A DNA stretch of 64,000 bases from Paenibacillus tarimensis (lineage in GTDB: Bacteria > Bacillota > Bacilli > Paenibacillales > Paenibacillaceae): assembly GCF_021532315.1 (NCBI RefSeq), contig NZ_JAKGAO010000011.1, positions 372,001 through 436,000 of the forward strand. Reading direction: 5' to 3'. This document shows, piece after piece, positions 41,874 through 50,623 of this stretch (the first letter of the stretch is position 1; the number at the start of each line of letters is the position of its first letter). The position numbers and the translations under genes were made by a program. The notes under the pieces were generated by a model. That model was given only the letters and a program-made list of their open reading frames with translations. It made no database searches and was not told the origin of the DNA.

Positions 41874-42707
41874 TCAAGAATTGCGTTTGATGCCATAGCG
41901 TTCCGACAGCGCTTCGCCGAATAAATTAAAGGTTACAACCACCAGCATAATCATCAGGCCCGGATAGATCATTAATTCCGGATGGGAACGAATATACGAT
42001 TTGCCTTCATGGATCATCGCGCCCCACTCCGGTGTTGGAGGCTGTACGCCTAAACCGAGAAACGACATGGCGGATATATCCATAATGGCCCAGCCCATTT
42101 CCAGCGCGCCCATAACTGCGAGCGGCGGCAGGACGTTGGGAATAACATGCTTTCTAATAATCGTCCACTGGGAAGAGCCGCTTATCTGGGCTGCAGCAAT
42201 ATAGGTTTGCTCTCTTAAGCTCAGCACCATCCCCCGGATGATTCTCGCGTAATACACCCACTGCACAAAGATCAGTGCCAGAATCACCTGCTTCAGCCCG
42301 TGTCCAAATATGCCAACTAGCCCAAGAACGAGCAGTAAGCTGGGGAAAGCCATAATCCCGTCACATATTCTCATTAATAGCTGGTCCACCCAGCCGCCCT
42401 TATATCCCGATAGGGTCCCGACAACTAAACCGATCGTTAGAGCGGATAGGAAAATTAATGTCGCATAACCCAGTGAAATGCGTGCGGCGTACAGAAGACG
42501 CGACAATGTACATCGCCCCAGATGGTCTGTCCCCAAGGGATATTCCCAAGAAGGAGACTTCAGCTTGTGGGCCAAATTAACCAGCGTCGGATCGTGGGGT
42601 GCAATCCATGGTGCCAGAAGCGTGATCAGAATGAGTATGCCTATAATAATAGAACAAAGAATCATGACCTTGCGGCTTTTCAATCGTGCATGTACCTTGA
42701 TCGTCAT
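41874..42707 (-). CDS. nikC: Nickel/metallophore ABC transporter permease, NikC-like
   Basis: This 277-aa membrane protein has the DppC/NikC pattern: an N-terminal helix (KVMILCSIIIGILILITLLAPWIAPHDP), the ATPase-contact loop AAAQISGSSQWTIIRKHVIPNVLPP, and five to six helices. The start overlaps the nikB stop by 4 bases (ATGA), so the two channel subunits are made in step. DppC-type peptide permeases look similar; the NikA identity decides the call. Confidence 0.9.
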   Translation of the reverse strand: MTIKVHARLKSRKVMILCSIIIGILILITLLAPWIAPHDPTLVNLAHKLKSPSWEYPLGTDHLGRCTLSRLLYAARISLGYATLIFLSALTIGLVVGTLSGYKGGWVDQLLMRICDGIMAFPSLLLVLGLVGIFGHGLKQVILALIFVQWVYYARIIRGMVLSLREQTYIAAAQISGSSQWTIIRKHVIPNVLPPLAVMGALEMGWAIMDISAMSFLGLGVQPPTPEWGAMIHEGKSYIRSHPELMIYPGLMIMLVVVTFNLFGEALSERYGIKRNS

Positions 42708-43648
42708 CTCTCTGTTATTCCTTTACTGGAAATCCGGGGATCAATATACATCTGGATCAGGTCCACCACCAGGTTGCTAATGATGAACAACGCCGCTGCC
42801 AACAGCACATAGCACTGGATAACAGGCACGTCCCGGTTAAATATCGCTTCGATAAAATAACGGCCAAAGCCCGGCCATGAGAAAACGGCCTCTACAATAA
42901 TGGTACCCGTCATGAGCTTACCCAGGTTCATTCCAAGCCCGGTCACCATAGGAGAGATGGCCATTCGTAACACGTGCTTGCCAAGTATTAGCTTTTCCTG
43001 GAGCCCTCTGGTGCGTGCGAAAAGAACGTACGGCTTCTCTAAATTTTCAATGACGCTGGCCCGCAGAAGTCTGGTATACAGCGCAATTAACGGCAGCGCT
43101 AAAGTGATCGAGGGCAAGACGAGATGCTTCCACGTACCGATGCCTTCTACCGGGAACAAGTCAAGCTTGACGGAGAAGAATATGATCAGCAGGTAGCCAA
43201 ACCAGAACGAGGGAATGGATGCCCCGAAAAAAGAGAGAAATCGACTCAGATGGTCGATTCCGCTGCCTTTCTTCAAGCCTGCCAAAAATCCAACTGGAAC
43301 ACTGACTGCAATGGCTGTCAGGATGCTTCCCAGAGCCAGCTGAATAGTTGCCGACATGCGGGAGGATACTTCGTCCCAAACCGGTTTATTCGAGACATAA
43401 GAGGTGCCAAAATCAGCTTGGCTGATCTTGATCACAGATTTCAAATATTGAATGTACAGAGGTTGATCCAAGCCAAACTCTTGTCTCTTTTGCGCCAGAA
43501 TCTCTTCGGTTGGCTGGATATGAGCAGCTGTTAAGTAAGCCTCGGCCGGATCAACAGGCGACATATGGATTAATCCAAAGGTTAGAAGTGTAGCCAAAAG
43601 GAAGATGGGGATAATGGCCAATATGCGGTTTGTAATATATATTCCCAT
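42704..43648 (-). CDS. nikB: Nickel/metallophore ABC transporter permease, NikB-like
   Basis: This 314-aa membrane protein has the DppB/NikB layout: a first helix (ILAIIPIFLLATLLTFGLIHMSP), a large external loop to about residue 95, then helices with the EAA-like loop ARTRGLQEKLILGKHVLRMAISP and AVFSWPGFGRYFIEAIFNRD near the C-terminus. It forms the channel with NikC. It starts 18 bases downstream of nikA on the same strand. Confidence 0.9.
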   Translation of the reverse strand: MGIYITNRILAIIPIFLLATLLTFGLIHMSPVDPAEAYLTAAHIQPTEEILAQKRQEFGLDQPLYIQYLKSVIKISQADFGTSYVSNKPVWDEVSSRMSATIQLALGSILTAIAVSVPVGFLAGLKKGSGIDHLSRFLSFFGASIPSFWFGYLLIIFFSVKLDLFPVEGIGTWKHLVLPSITLALPLIALYTRLLRASVIENLEKPYVLFARTRGLQEKLILGKHVLRMAISPMVTGLGMNLGKLMTGTIIVEAVFSWPGFGRYFIEAIFNRDVPVIQCYVLLAAALFIISNLVVDLIQMYIDPRISSKGITER

Positions 43649-43666
43649 CGAACTCTCCTCTTAAGG

Positions 43667-45298
43667 TTACTTGTTCATGCTTATACCTGTAAACGGATGC
43701 GCATCCCGATTAGCCGGGAATTTAAAATCCGCTACATCCTTCTGGTAGATCGCTATCTTCTTGATATAGGAGACCGGCACTATGGCGCCTTGCTCCTGAA
43801 GTGATTCCAGGATGGATGAGTAGAGTTCTTGACGCTCGGCTTCGTCAGTTGTCTGCGGAACTTTAGCGATCATCTGCAGCAATTCATCCTTGTTCGGATA
43901 AGCTGAGATCGCCTCTCTAAATCCGAATCCTTCTGTAGCTACAATGTTAATGAAAGTGTGGGGATCATATGGCGCGCCGTAGTTGCTGAAGAAGTTCAAG
44001 TCAAACTCATTGGCTTTAAACCTTTCGACTTGTGTTGTCAGCTCCACACCCACGATATTTAATTTCACTCCGATGACCGCATACTCCGACTGCAGGGTTT
44101 CAGCCATCATCTTCTGAATAGTCTCTGTAGCATTATACATCAATTCGATCTCAAGCAGCTTGCCATCCTTCTCACGAACAGCTTTTCCTTCTGGCAGCTT
44201 CCAGCCCGCTTCATCCAGAAGCTCTTTTGCTTTATCGACATTGTATTCAACAGCCGCTGCATCAATATCCGAAGTATAAGGGAAGTTTGTAGACAAAATC
44301 TGGTCAGCTACTGCTTCCAAACCGGAGGTTACCCCTTCTACCATCGCTTGTTTATTGAATCCGTAATGCAGCGCCTGGCGAACCCGTTCATCTGCGAGCT
44401 GTTCCTTCTTCGAATTCATAACCAGCAGTCTGGTAGCAACCGGCTCTGAAATGTTGGTTTCATAGGACCCTGTTGATTCCAACTGCTTGAACGTATCAAT
44501 ATTGATAACGCCCTCACCGTAGATCAGATCAAGGTCGCCTTTTTCAAAAGCAAGCACCCGTGTTTCGGCATCCGGGATAACCTTAACTTTAATTCTCTCT
44601 ACTTTAGGAAGCTCCCCCCAGTAATGCTCGTTACGTGCAAAAATCGCATACTCATCCACTTTATGTTCTTCCAATACCCATGGGCCTGTGCCCACCGGTT
44701 TTGCAACACCCTTGGATGTGTCATCCCCTTCAGGAAATCCGGCAGCGCCCAGAATCCGGGTAGGACGAACAACAGCCAGCTCCTGAATCGTAGGATAGTA
44801 TGGTTCCTTCAAGGTAAGCTTGAACTTATACTCATCTACGGCCTCGGTTTGCTCCACCTTCGAAATAAACCCTAGCCAGCTATGTAACTGGGCATTCTGC
44901 AGTACGGTATCAAAGTTTCTCTTAACAATCTCTGCATTAAAATCTGAACCATCGGAAAATTTCACATTTTGGCGAAGATTGAATATATACTCCTTGCCAT
45001 CCTCGGATATTTCCCAGGATTCAGCCAAGTATCCTTTCAGTTCTCCTCCATCTTCATAGCCCACCAAAGGCTCGTAGACCATGGATTGCGCGAATAGCTG
45101 CGAAGGATTGTAGATATGCGGATTCATCTCGCCTATATCTCTAGGCCAAGCAAACGTAAGCATACTTTTGCTTTCCGTAACAGATACCGTTGTTTCCGCT
45201 GTGCTATTGGTACATCCCGCCAAAAAAGCAGATAACATCATAAATGTTACAAATAAACTAATGAATGTTTTGCGATTTCTTTTTCTCTGGACTGCCAT
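43667..45298 (-). CDS. nikA: Nickel ABC transporter substrate-binding lipoprotein, NikA-like
   Basis: This 543-aa extracytoplasmic lipoprotein has a signal peptide with lipobox LAGC (lipidated Cys29). The mature part follows the NikA/CntA pattern closely: LTFAWPRDIGEMNPHIYNPSQ, FAQSMVYEPLV, WLGF then LKEPYYPTIQELAVVRP, PVGTGPWVLEEHKVDEYAIFARNEHYWGELP, and later YGAPYDPHTFI. Family proteins bind Ni(II) as a histidine or metallophore complex, and some bind other metals with opine-type metallophores. First gene of nikABCDE. Its promoter carries a Fur-box-like sequence (45323-45337), so regulation by Fur or a relative is more likely than NikR. Confidence 0.93.
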   Translation of the reverse strand: MAVQRKRNRKTFISLFVTFMMLSAFLAGCTNSTAETTVSVTESKSMLTFAWPRDIGEMNPHIYNPSQLFAQSMVYEPLVGYEDGGELKGYLAESWEISEDGKEYIFNLRQNVKFSDGSDFNAEIVKRNFDTVLQNAQLHSWLGFISKVEQTEAVDEYKFKLTLKEPYYPTIQELAVVRPTRILGAAGFPEGDDTSKGVAKPVGTGPWVLEEHKVDEYAIFARNEHYWGELPKVERIKVKVIPDAETRVLAFEKGDLDLIYGEGVINIDTFKQLESTGSYETNISEPVATRLLVMNSKKEQLADERVRQALHYGFNKQAMVEGVTSGLEAVADQILSTNFPYTSDIDAAAVEYNVDKAKELLDEAGWKLPEGKAVREKDGKLLEIELMYNATETIQKMMAETLQSEYAVIGVKLNIVGVELTTQVERFKANEFDLNFFSNYGAPYDPHTFINIVATEGFGFREAISAYPNKDELLQMIAKVPQTTDEAERQELYSSILESLQEQGAIVPVSYIKKIAIYQKDVADFKFPANRDAHPFTGISMNK

Positions 45299-45322
45299 AA
45301 ATATGCCCCCTCTAGTTGCAAT

Positions 45323-45366
45323 CGAAAATCATTCTCAATTATGCTGGATAATTATACGGCTGTCAA
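45323..45366 (-). promoter_or_regulatory. nik operon promoter with overlapping Fur-box-like operator
   Basis: On the minus strand the -35 TTGACA (45366-45361, consensus) and -10 CATAAT (45343-45338) are 17 bases apart. Directly after the -10 lies TGAGAATGATTTTCG (45337-45323), matching 12 of 15 positions of the 7-1-7 Fur consensus TGATAATNATTATCA. A repressor there would cover the transcription start. Fur is the best fit by sequence; Zur, PerR or another relative cannot be excluded. Confidence 0.65.
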
Positions 45367-45435
45367 TACATCTGGAGGCCATCTGTATGATCGGTCTTTC
45401 CCTGAAATCGTCCTATGGAAAAGTAGAAACCGGAA

Positions 45436-45480
45436 TAAAAAAGATCAGCCTCCTGTATCCACATACATCGGAGGCTGATC
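45436..45480 (-). terminator. Intrinsic terminator after the lectin-like membrane protein gene
   Basis: Perfect 11-bp stem GATCAGCCTCC / GGAGGCTGATC followed by TTTTTTATT on the minus strand, 22 bases after the stop at 45503. It separates the chemoreceptor operon from the nik promoter. Confidence 0.9.
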
Positions 45481-45502
45481 ATTTTACCATTTTGTCAGAA
45501 TG

Positions 45503-46480
45503 CTACTCCACGCCGCTCTTTCTCAATTTTACAAGTTGACGCTTGAAGATCGCGGGTTTGGTAACTCTCAATATAATTAATATAGCAAGGATCAATATTA
45601 CCGTGACGATGATAAGGACCATCGGGATGACAGAAAACCCTTTATAATCCACTGGCTTCGTGCCCGTAAGCGCAGAAGTGAGTTCACCTGTATATTCGGG
45701 AATAGTCAGGCTAACCTTGGACTTCATACTGATGGATTCGGTAATCTCGGAAGCTTCTTTGACAAGTGCCTCATCAACCACAAATTTATCGAATAATACT
45801 GTACCATCCGCAAGACTGAGGCGAATATTGGAAAGCTCAACATAAGCTTCATCCGCATTCACGTTGTTCCACCATGAGCCGTATCCAAAATATAACGAAT
45901 CCGCATTGGCAATCCAGTTCAGCACAGGCGTGAAATCTGAGGTGCTCTTAAACTCTCCGGTTGCTCTGAGCTCATCATCTAATATGGATTGATCATAAGC
46001 CAAATCACCGTTTGCAAAAACTTTAAAGCCTGTAGGGACAATTTCAATTTTGATTGCTGCCTGTTCTTTAATATAGTCTTCAACTAATAAATAATCCTTG
46101 ATGTTGGCATCAAAAAATCCGCCGTAATTAGCAGCATTATAGCCAAGATAAGAAGCAGGAGTAAAATACAGCCTGCCTTCATGCTCTCCACTCCCCATTA
46201 ATGAGAAAATGGTGCCGAGCGGCGACGGTTCCCAAGTAGAAACGGCTGTAAACTCTATGGTCACTCCCTTAGAAGTGTCTTGGCCTTTAAAAGGGTTCTC
46301 ATAGCTGTAAAGCGGAGAAAACTGCCCTGTTGTTTCTTTATGAATACCCAAATTAATAGTATCTACTGTTACAAGATTAGAACCAGTGGCAGAGCCTGCC
46401 CCGCTCCCCCAGACCACCGCAGAATTACTGCCGGTTAATAGCAATGTACAAATCATAAGGATGAGCACTTTATTTCTCAT
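45503..46480 (-). CDS. Type I membrane protein with lectin/LamG-like extracellular domain
   Basis: This 325-aa protein has an N-terminal signal peptide (about 1-26, RNKVLILMICTLLLTGSNSAVVWG). A single extracellular beta-rich domain (about 35-225) fits a concanavalin/LamG-like sandwich (GVTIEFTAVSTWEPSPLGTIFSLM, EGRLYFTPASYLGYN, IKIEIVPTGFKVFANGDLAYD, AYVELSNIRLSLADGTVLFD). A juxtamembrane stretch follows, then a C-terminal transmembrane helix (about 283-305) and a short basic cytoplasmic tail. It follows the chemoreceptor gene by 27 bases and ends at a terminator, so both form an operon. I infer a surface-held ligand-binding partner of the receptor, perhaps for a glycan. No family name assigned. 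Confidence 0.7.
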   Translation of the reverse strand: MRNKVLILMICTLLLTGSNSAVVWGSGAGSATGSNLVTVDTINLGIHKETTGQFSPLYSYENPFKGQDTSKGVTIEFTAVSTWEPSPLGTIFSLMGSGEHEGRLYFTPASYLGYNAANYGGFFDANIKDYLLVEDYIKEQAAIKIEIVPTGFKVFANGDLAYDQSILDDELRATGEFKSTSDFTPVLNWIANADSLYFGYGSWWNNVNADEAYVELSNIRLSLADGTVLFDKFVVDEALVKEASEITESISMKSKVSLTIPEYTGELTSALTGTKPVDYKGFSVIPMVLIIVTVILILAILIILRVTKPAIFKRQLVKLRKSGVE

Positions 46481-46507
46481 ATACGAAATCTCCTTTTTTG
46501 TCGCAAC

Positions 46508-48238
46508 CTATTTCAGGTTAGTAAATGCTGCAGATTGTTTAGTCAGTTCATACACAACATTAGAGCTGGATTCCATTTCCTCATGAATGACACTAATCTG
46601 ATTGACTAGCTCTGATGTGCTGTGCGCCGCATCTGTAATTCCTTGTGTGCTTTCATTAATAGCACTGGAGATTTGTTTTACCGCCTCGGCCAACTCATTC
46701 ATAATTCCCGTAAGGTTCTGCGTGTTGTGGACACATTCATCCATTGTCTCATTAACATGCTCTGAATCGGCTCTGTATTGCTGGCCAGAGCTTACAAACT
46801 GATCATAATCGGGAAGGACTGTTTGATTAATATAAGCTACGATCGCATTGGCCTGATTGTTCAATTCATTGACAGCAGAGGTTACCGTCGTGTTGATCGT
46901 CTGAATATTACTGGCAGCTTCACGGCTCGTGTCTGCAAGATTACGAATCTCATCAGCCACCACTGCAAATCCCTTGCCGGCTTCTCCAGCTCTAGCAGCC
47001 TCAATAGAGGCGTTAAGGGCTAATAACTGGGTTTGCTTGGAGATGTTCATGATTTCATTGGTTAATGCATTCACCCGTTGCACGCTTTTGCTATTTTCTA
47101 TAGCAGTTTGCAGTGACTCCAGTATGGTTGTCATCATTTCATGCGTAGCTTCTTTGTTATGAACAGCTTTCTGTTCTAATTGGAGAGCCCGCTTCTTCAT
47201 CTCAATGGTATATTGATAGATATTATGGGTCGAGGCTGATACGTTGTTCACCTCTACTCCCGCATGTTCGGCGCTGGAGCTGATGCTGTTAATGGTGTGG
47301 TCTACCGTCTCCATCCTGGCTGATAGCTGCTCCATCGTGGCAGATATATCCTGAGAGTTTGAGTTAGCTCCCGTAATATTCTCGTTCACATGCATCGTAA
47401 TATTATCTAGTTGATTGGAGGAAACGACTATCTTTCCGATAATATCCTCCAATGTCATAATGAAGGTGTTGATGCCGCTCACAAGCTTACCTATTTCATC
47501 TTTGGTCTCAACAGGAATCCTCTCTGTCAGGTCCCCTTTATTACTTTTGATGTTTTCGATAATTTGGGCTAGTTTAGTTTCTGCAGACACGGTTGGTTTT
47601 ACAATCGTTTTGTTTAGGATGATGAAATTCGTTATAAATACGATAAAAATAACCACCAGCATACCTAAGACGATCGCTACGGAGTTGGAGTAGGTGTTCA
47701 CTTGATCCCGTTTGGCAATCTCAATATCATGTTTAGCCTGTTCAACTAATATGTCAGCCTGCTTGTTTAATGAGTTGAAAATTTCAGTAAGCACACCGTT
47801 TACGTTGCTTGCTGCTTCTTGATAGTGATTTACCGCGCTTAAGCGGAAGGTTTGTTCATACTTCTCTTTGTAGCTTTGATAAATGGTCATCAATTTATCG
47901 TAGGAAGCCTTGTCTTCATCTTCAATTAATGAAGCGTACTCCTCCAAACTGTATTCAAGCTGCGCTATGGACTTACTTATAGTCCCTGTTAATGCAATCT
48001 TGGATTCAACTGTTGAAGCGATACAATGGGCTAACAGCAGCTGCTGAGTCTCCTGCATCGTAGAGGAAATATGGTCTAATACCATAATCCGATTTAGATA
48101 ATTCTCCGATATGCGATCACTTGAAGACTTCAGCATACTTAAGGAAGAAAGGCCCAGGAGTGAGGAACCTATCCCGACGACAACTAAGGAAATAAGGACA
48201 ATGAGTATTTTAGCTTTTATTCTTCTCAATATGTTCAA
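46508..48238 (-). CDS. Methyl-accepting chemotaxis protein
   Basis: This 576-aa transmembrane chemoreceptor has TM1 at about 10-32 and a four-helix-bundle (4HB_MCP-like) extracellular sensor at about 33-187, all helical with long heptads. TM2 lies at about 188-210, HAMP at about 212-265, and the cytoplasmic signalling coiled coil carries the CheA/CheW-contact hairpin [32 protein letters not shown]. The C-terminal region is alanine- and glutamine-rich as expected for methylation helices. First gene of a two-gene operon with a secreted lectin-fold protein, which may present the ligand. Confidence 0.93.
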   Translation of the reverse strand: MNILRRIKAKILIVLISLVVVGIGSSLLGLSSLSMLKSSSDRISENYLNRIMVLDHISSTMQETQQLLLAHCIASTVESKIALTGTISKSIAQLEYSLEEYASLIEDEDKASYDKLMTIYQSYKEKYEQTFRLSAVNHYQEAASNVNGVLTEIFNSLNKQADILVEQAKHDIEIAKRDQVNTYSNSVAIVLGMLVVIFIVFITNFIILNKTIVKPTVSAETKLAQIIENIKSNKGDLTERIPVETKDEIGKLVSGINTFIMTLEDIIGKIVVSSNQLDNITMHVNENITGANSNSQDISATMEQLSARMETVDHTINSISSSAEHAGVEVNNVSASTHNIYQYTIEMKKRALQLEQKAVHNKEATHEMMTTILESLQTAIENSKSVQRVNALTNEIMNISKQTQLLALNASIEAARAGEAGKGFAVVADEIRNLADTSREAASNIQTINTTVTSAVNELNNQANAIVAYINQTVLPDYDQFVSSGQQYRADSEHVNETMDECVHNTQNLTGIMNELAEAVKQISSAINESTQGITDAAHSTSELVNQISVIHEEMESSSNVVYELTKQSAAFTNLK

Positions 48239-48528
48239 GCCCTTCTGTAATTTGTTCTATGTTGATGTCCATCAACTGTCCAACCTCTAGGCTCCAATTG
48301 CTGATTTTTATGGAACCTACCGCAGATACATTGTATTTTTATACATCTCGACTTCCCCTCTATTCATTTCCCCCTTCTCATTCTTACTTGGACACGACGG
48401 ACATCAGGCATGCAGAATCTGCAGTTGGCTAAGTCTTTTGGTAATCTATAAGGTATATATCGGTAAATGTGCGGTAAATTATAGCTACTAATGTATTTCT
48501 CAAGAATCACTGCAGATATGGCCGTTGT
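48239..48528. other. Intergenic region upstream of chemoreceptor, no gene recognised
   Basis: An AT-rich stretch that should hold the chemoreceptor promoter; no convincing -35/-10 pair with good spacing stands out. A 76-codon minus frame here has no ribosome binding site or motif and is taken as chance. Confidence 0.35.
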
Positions 48529-48609
48529 ATAAAAAAAACAAAACCACTCCAGGCATGAAGTGGCTTCTTGTATGGAATTCGTCAAAAAAAGCACCTCGCC
48601 ATGAGATGC
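48529..48609 (-). terminator. Tandem intrinsic terminators after AraC regulator
   Basis: First: GCATCTC / GAGGTGC (48591-48609, one G-U) with a T7 run (48590-48584). Second: CCACT / AGTGG (48544-48563) with TTTTGTTTTTTTT. Both follow the stop of the AraC gene at 48625 in the direction of transcription. Confidence 0.75.
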
Positions 48610-48624
48610 TTATCCACTGATAGA

Positions 48625-49551
48625 TTATCTCCCCAGCGTCTCCCGTAAACGCTGAAGATCTCTCCCCGGGGGCAACCCAAATCTGCGTGTATATTCCCGG
48701 CTGAAGTGCGACGGACTTTCGTATCCGACCTGATATGCAGCTTCGGCCGCTCCCAGGCCTTCTATGTGGAGCAGACGGCGTGCTTCTTGAAGCCGAAGCT
48801 GCTTCTGGTACTGGATCGGACTCATGCCCGTGACTTCCCGGAAATAACTGTATAAGGATGAGGCGCTCATCCGTGCTTCCTCCGCCAGCTCTTCTACCTT
48901 CAGCGGCTGTGCGAATTCACTGTTCATCCGCTCAATCACCTTCGCGATCCGCTGAGCCCGGCTGCCAAGGAGTGCAAACTGCCTCAACGCCGCGTTCTGT
49001 TCATCCTGCAGGACCCTGTAAATAATCTCACGAACAATTCCGGCAGCAAGCACGGGGATATCCTGCGGTGTATCCAGCAATCGGACAAGCCTTAGAACAG
49101 CTTCCAGGAGCGAATCGCTAAGCCTGCTTACAACCAGTCCCCGCCCAGATTCATGTTTTGGTTTACCAGCTTGTCCTGAGGCTTGAATTACTTCGAGAAT
49201 TTGATTCATATCGAGCTGCAGCTGTACGCTTAAATAAGGCGCATCCGGTGAAGCCTCCATGATCTGGCCTGTAATTGGCAGATATACGGAAGCTGTCAAA
49301 TAACTAGCCGGGTCGTACTGGTAGCGTTCCTCTCCAAGTATGACCTCCTTCGCACCCTGGGCCACCACACATAGAGACGGTTCATAAACAGAATGTACCG
49401 GCTCTGTGATCCGAGAAGCGCGGATAAAGTGCAGACCTGGAATCTCTATCTTCTGCGAACCGTCCTCTAATACATACCGCGCTAACAGCTCAGCCAGCTC
49501 ACCACTTCTCTTAACACAACGCTCCCCCACGTATCCCACCATCCCATTCAC
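48625..49551 (-). CDS. AraC family regulator with AraC_N (cupin-like) domain
   Basis: This 308-aa cytosolic regulator has an N-terminal AraC_N domain at about 15-170 (IPGLHFIRASRITEPVHSVYEPSLCVVAQGAKEVILGEERYQYDPASYL) and a C-terminal double HTH at about 205-300 (VEELAEEARMSASSLYSYFREVTGMSPIQYQKQLRLQEARRLL and YQVGYESPSHFSREYTRRFGLPPG). Proteins of this branch (YqhC-like) often activate a divergent oxidoreductase in response to aldehydes, and here an SDR gene is divergent. The exact start is unclear: GTG 49551 or a later ATG/GTG. Confidence 0.9.
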   Translation of the reverse strand: MNGMVGYVGERCVKRSGELAELLARYVLEDGSQKIEIPGLHFIRASRITEPVHSVYEPSLCVVAQGAKEVILGEERYQYDPASYLTASVYLPITGQIMEASPDAPYLSVQLQLDMNQILEVIQASGQAGKPKHESGRGLVVSRLSDSLLEAVLRLVRLLDTPQDIPVLAAGIVREIIYRVLQDEQNAALRQFALLGSRAQRIAKVIERMNSEFAQPLKVEELAEEARMSASSLYSYFREVTGMSPIQYQKQLRLQEARRLLHIEGLGAAEAAYQVGYESPSHFSREYTRRFGLPPGRDLQRLRETLGR

Positions 49552-49680
49552 AGTCTTATGCTATCTACCCTATAAGCTTTTGGAGGATTAGGCAAGTTCC
49601 TTGTATCTTCCAGCTACCGGGTGTTTTCTGCATTCATTCATAATGAACGAGCAGGGAGAAATCTGATGGAGGTATCGGCA

Positions 49681-49812
49681 ATGCTCAAGCTTCTTTTACT
49701 TGCACTATTGTTCAGCCCTTTATCGAGTCAGTCTTGTCAGGACCTGAATGCCGGCCGGCATTCAAATACGACTACCGGGAAAAATAAACCGAAGAGGAGC
49801 GGGATTATATGA
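49681..49812 (+). CDS. Possible 43-aa secreted or leader peptide before SDR gene
   Basis: ATG 49681 has GGAGGT eight bases upstream and opens MLKLLLLALLFSPLSSQSC, a signal-peptide-like start with a cysteine. The frame ends exactly at the next gene start with a 4-base ATGA overlap, which is what a coupled gene looks like. It is not recognisable as any family, and the frame also extends upward to 49621. It could be a true small gene, a leader peptide or the tail of a lost gene. Confidence 0.35.
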   Translation: MLKLLLLALLFSPLSSQSCQDLNAGRHSNTTTGKNKPKRSGII

Positions 49813-50540
49813 AGGCACTTCAAGAGAAAACAATTATCATCACAGGTGCGAGCAGCGGGATTGGCGAAGCGACAGCCCGTGAGCTTGCGCGCGTGGGCGC
49901 TAACGTTATTATTGGCGCGCGGCGCCTCGAGAAGCTTGAAGCTCTGGCATCATCCCTTCAGGCGGAAGGCGCCTCGGTTGCTGTTCATCAGCTTGATGTG
50001 ACAGAACTCTCACAGATGCAAGCAGTGGTCAAGCTCGCGACTGACCGGTACGGACGTGTGGATGCTATTGTCAACAATGCCGGTATCATGCCGCTCTCGC
50101 CTCTGGCCTCCTTAAAGATTGAGGAATGGGATCGGATGATCGACGTCAATATCCGCGGAGTCCTTCACGGTATTGCTGCCGGACTACCGGTGATGAAGAA
50201 ACAGGGGTTTGGGCAGTTTGTCAACGTGGCCTCTATAGGAGCCTATGAAGTGTCCCCCACGGCGGCTGTATACTGCGCAACTAAATACGCCGTGCGGGCG
50301 ATAACCGACGGGCTCCGGCAGGAGGTTGCAGGGCAAGGCATCCGCGTGACACTCGTCTCGCCGGGCGTCACCGAATCTGAGCTGGCCGAGACCATAACAG
50401 ATCATGAAGCAAGGGAACTCATGAAGGAGTATCGACGCATCGCACTGCCCGCTTCAGCCATCGCCCGCGCAATAACGTATGCCATTGAGCAGCCGGCAGG
50501 CATCGATGTGAATGAACTGGTCATCCGGCCAACCGTGTAG
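49809..50540 (+). CDS. Short-chain dehydrogenase/reductase
   Basis: This 243-aa classical SDR is a cytosolic NAD(P)H-dependent oxidoreductase. It has the cofactor motif TGASSGIGEA (about 12-21), an R-R pair at about 38-39 suggesting NADPH preference, NNAGIMPLSPL, the catalytic Ser in VNVASIGA, and YCATKYAVR carrying the catalytic Tyr and Lys. The close YdfG/clavulanate-dehydrogenase-like pattern points to aldehyde or ketone reduction, but the substrate is unknown. It is divergent from the AraC regulator, which probably controls it. GAGGAG precedes the start. Confidence 0.92.
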   Translation: MKALQEKTIIITGASSGIGEATARELARVGANVIIGARRLEKLEALASSLQAEGASVAVHQLDVTELSQMQAVVKLATDRYGRVDAIVNNAGIMPLSPLASLKIEEWDRMIDVNIRGVLHGIAAGLPVMKKQGFGQFVNVASIGAYEVSPTAAVYCATKYAVRAITDGLRQEVAGQGIRVTLVSPGVTESELAETITDHEARELMKEYRRIALPASAIARAITYAIEQPAGIDVNELVIRPTV

Positions 50541-50578
50541 CACGGTTCCCCGCGTATTACACGCAGGGCACAAATTTA

Positions 50579-50600
50579 GGGGCATCCATAAGGATGCCCC
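50579..50600. terminator. Bidirectional terminator between SDR and M13 peptidase genes
   Basis: Perfect 9-bp stem GGGGCATCC / GGATGCCCC with ATAA loop between the two convergent stop codons; T-tracts are short (TGTCTT on +, TAAATTTGTG on minus). Confidence 0.75.
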
Positions 50601-50623
50601 TGTCTTCGGTAAGCTTATCTACA

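Noticed and set aside
48364-48594. 76-codon minus-strand frame
   Set aside because: It overlaps the tandem terminator region and has no start signals.
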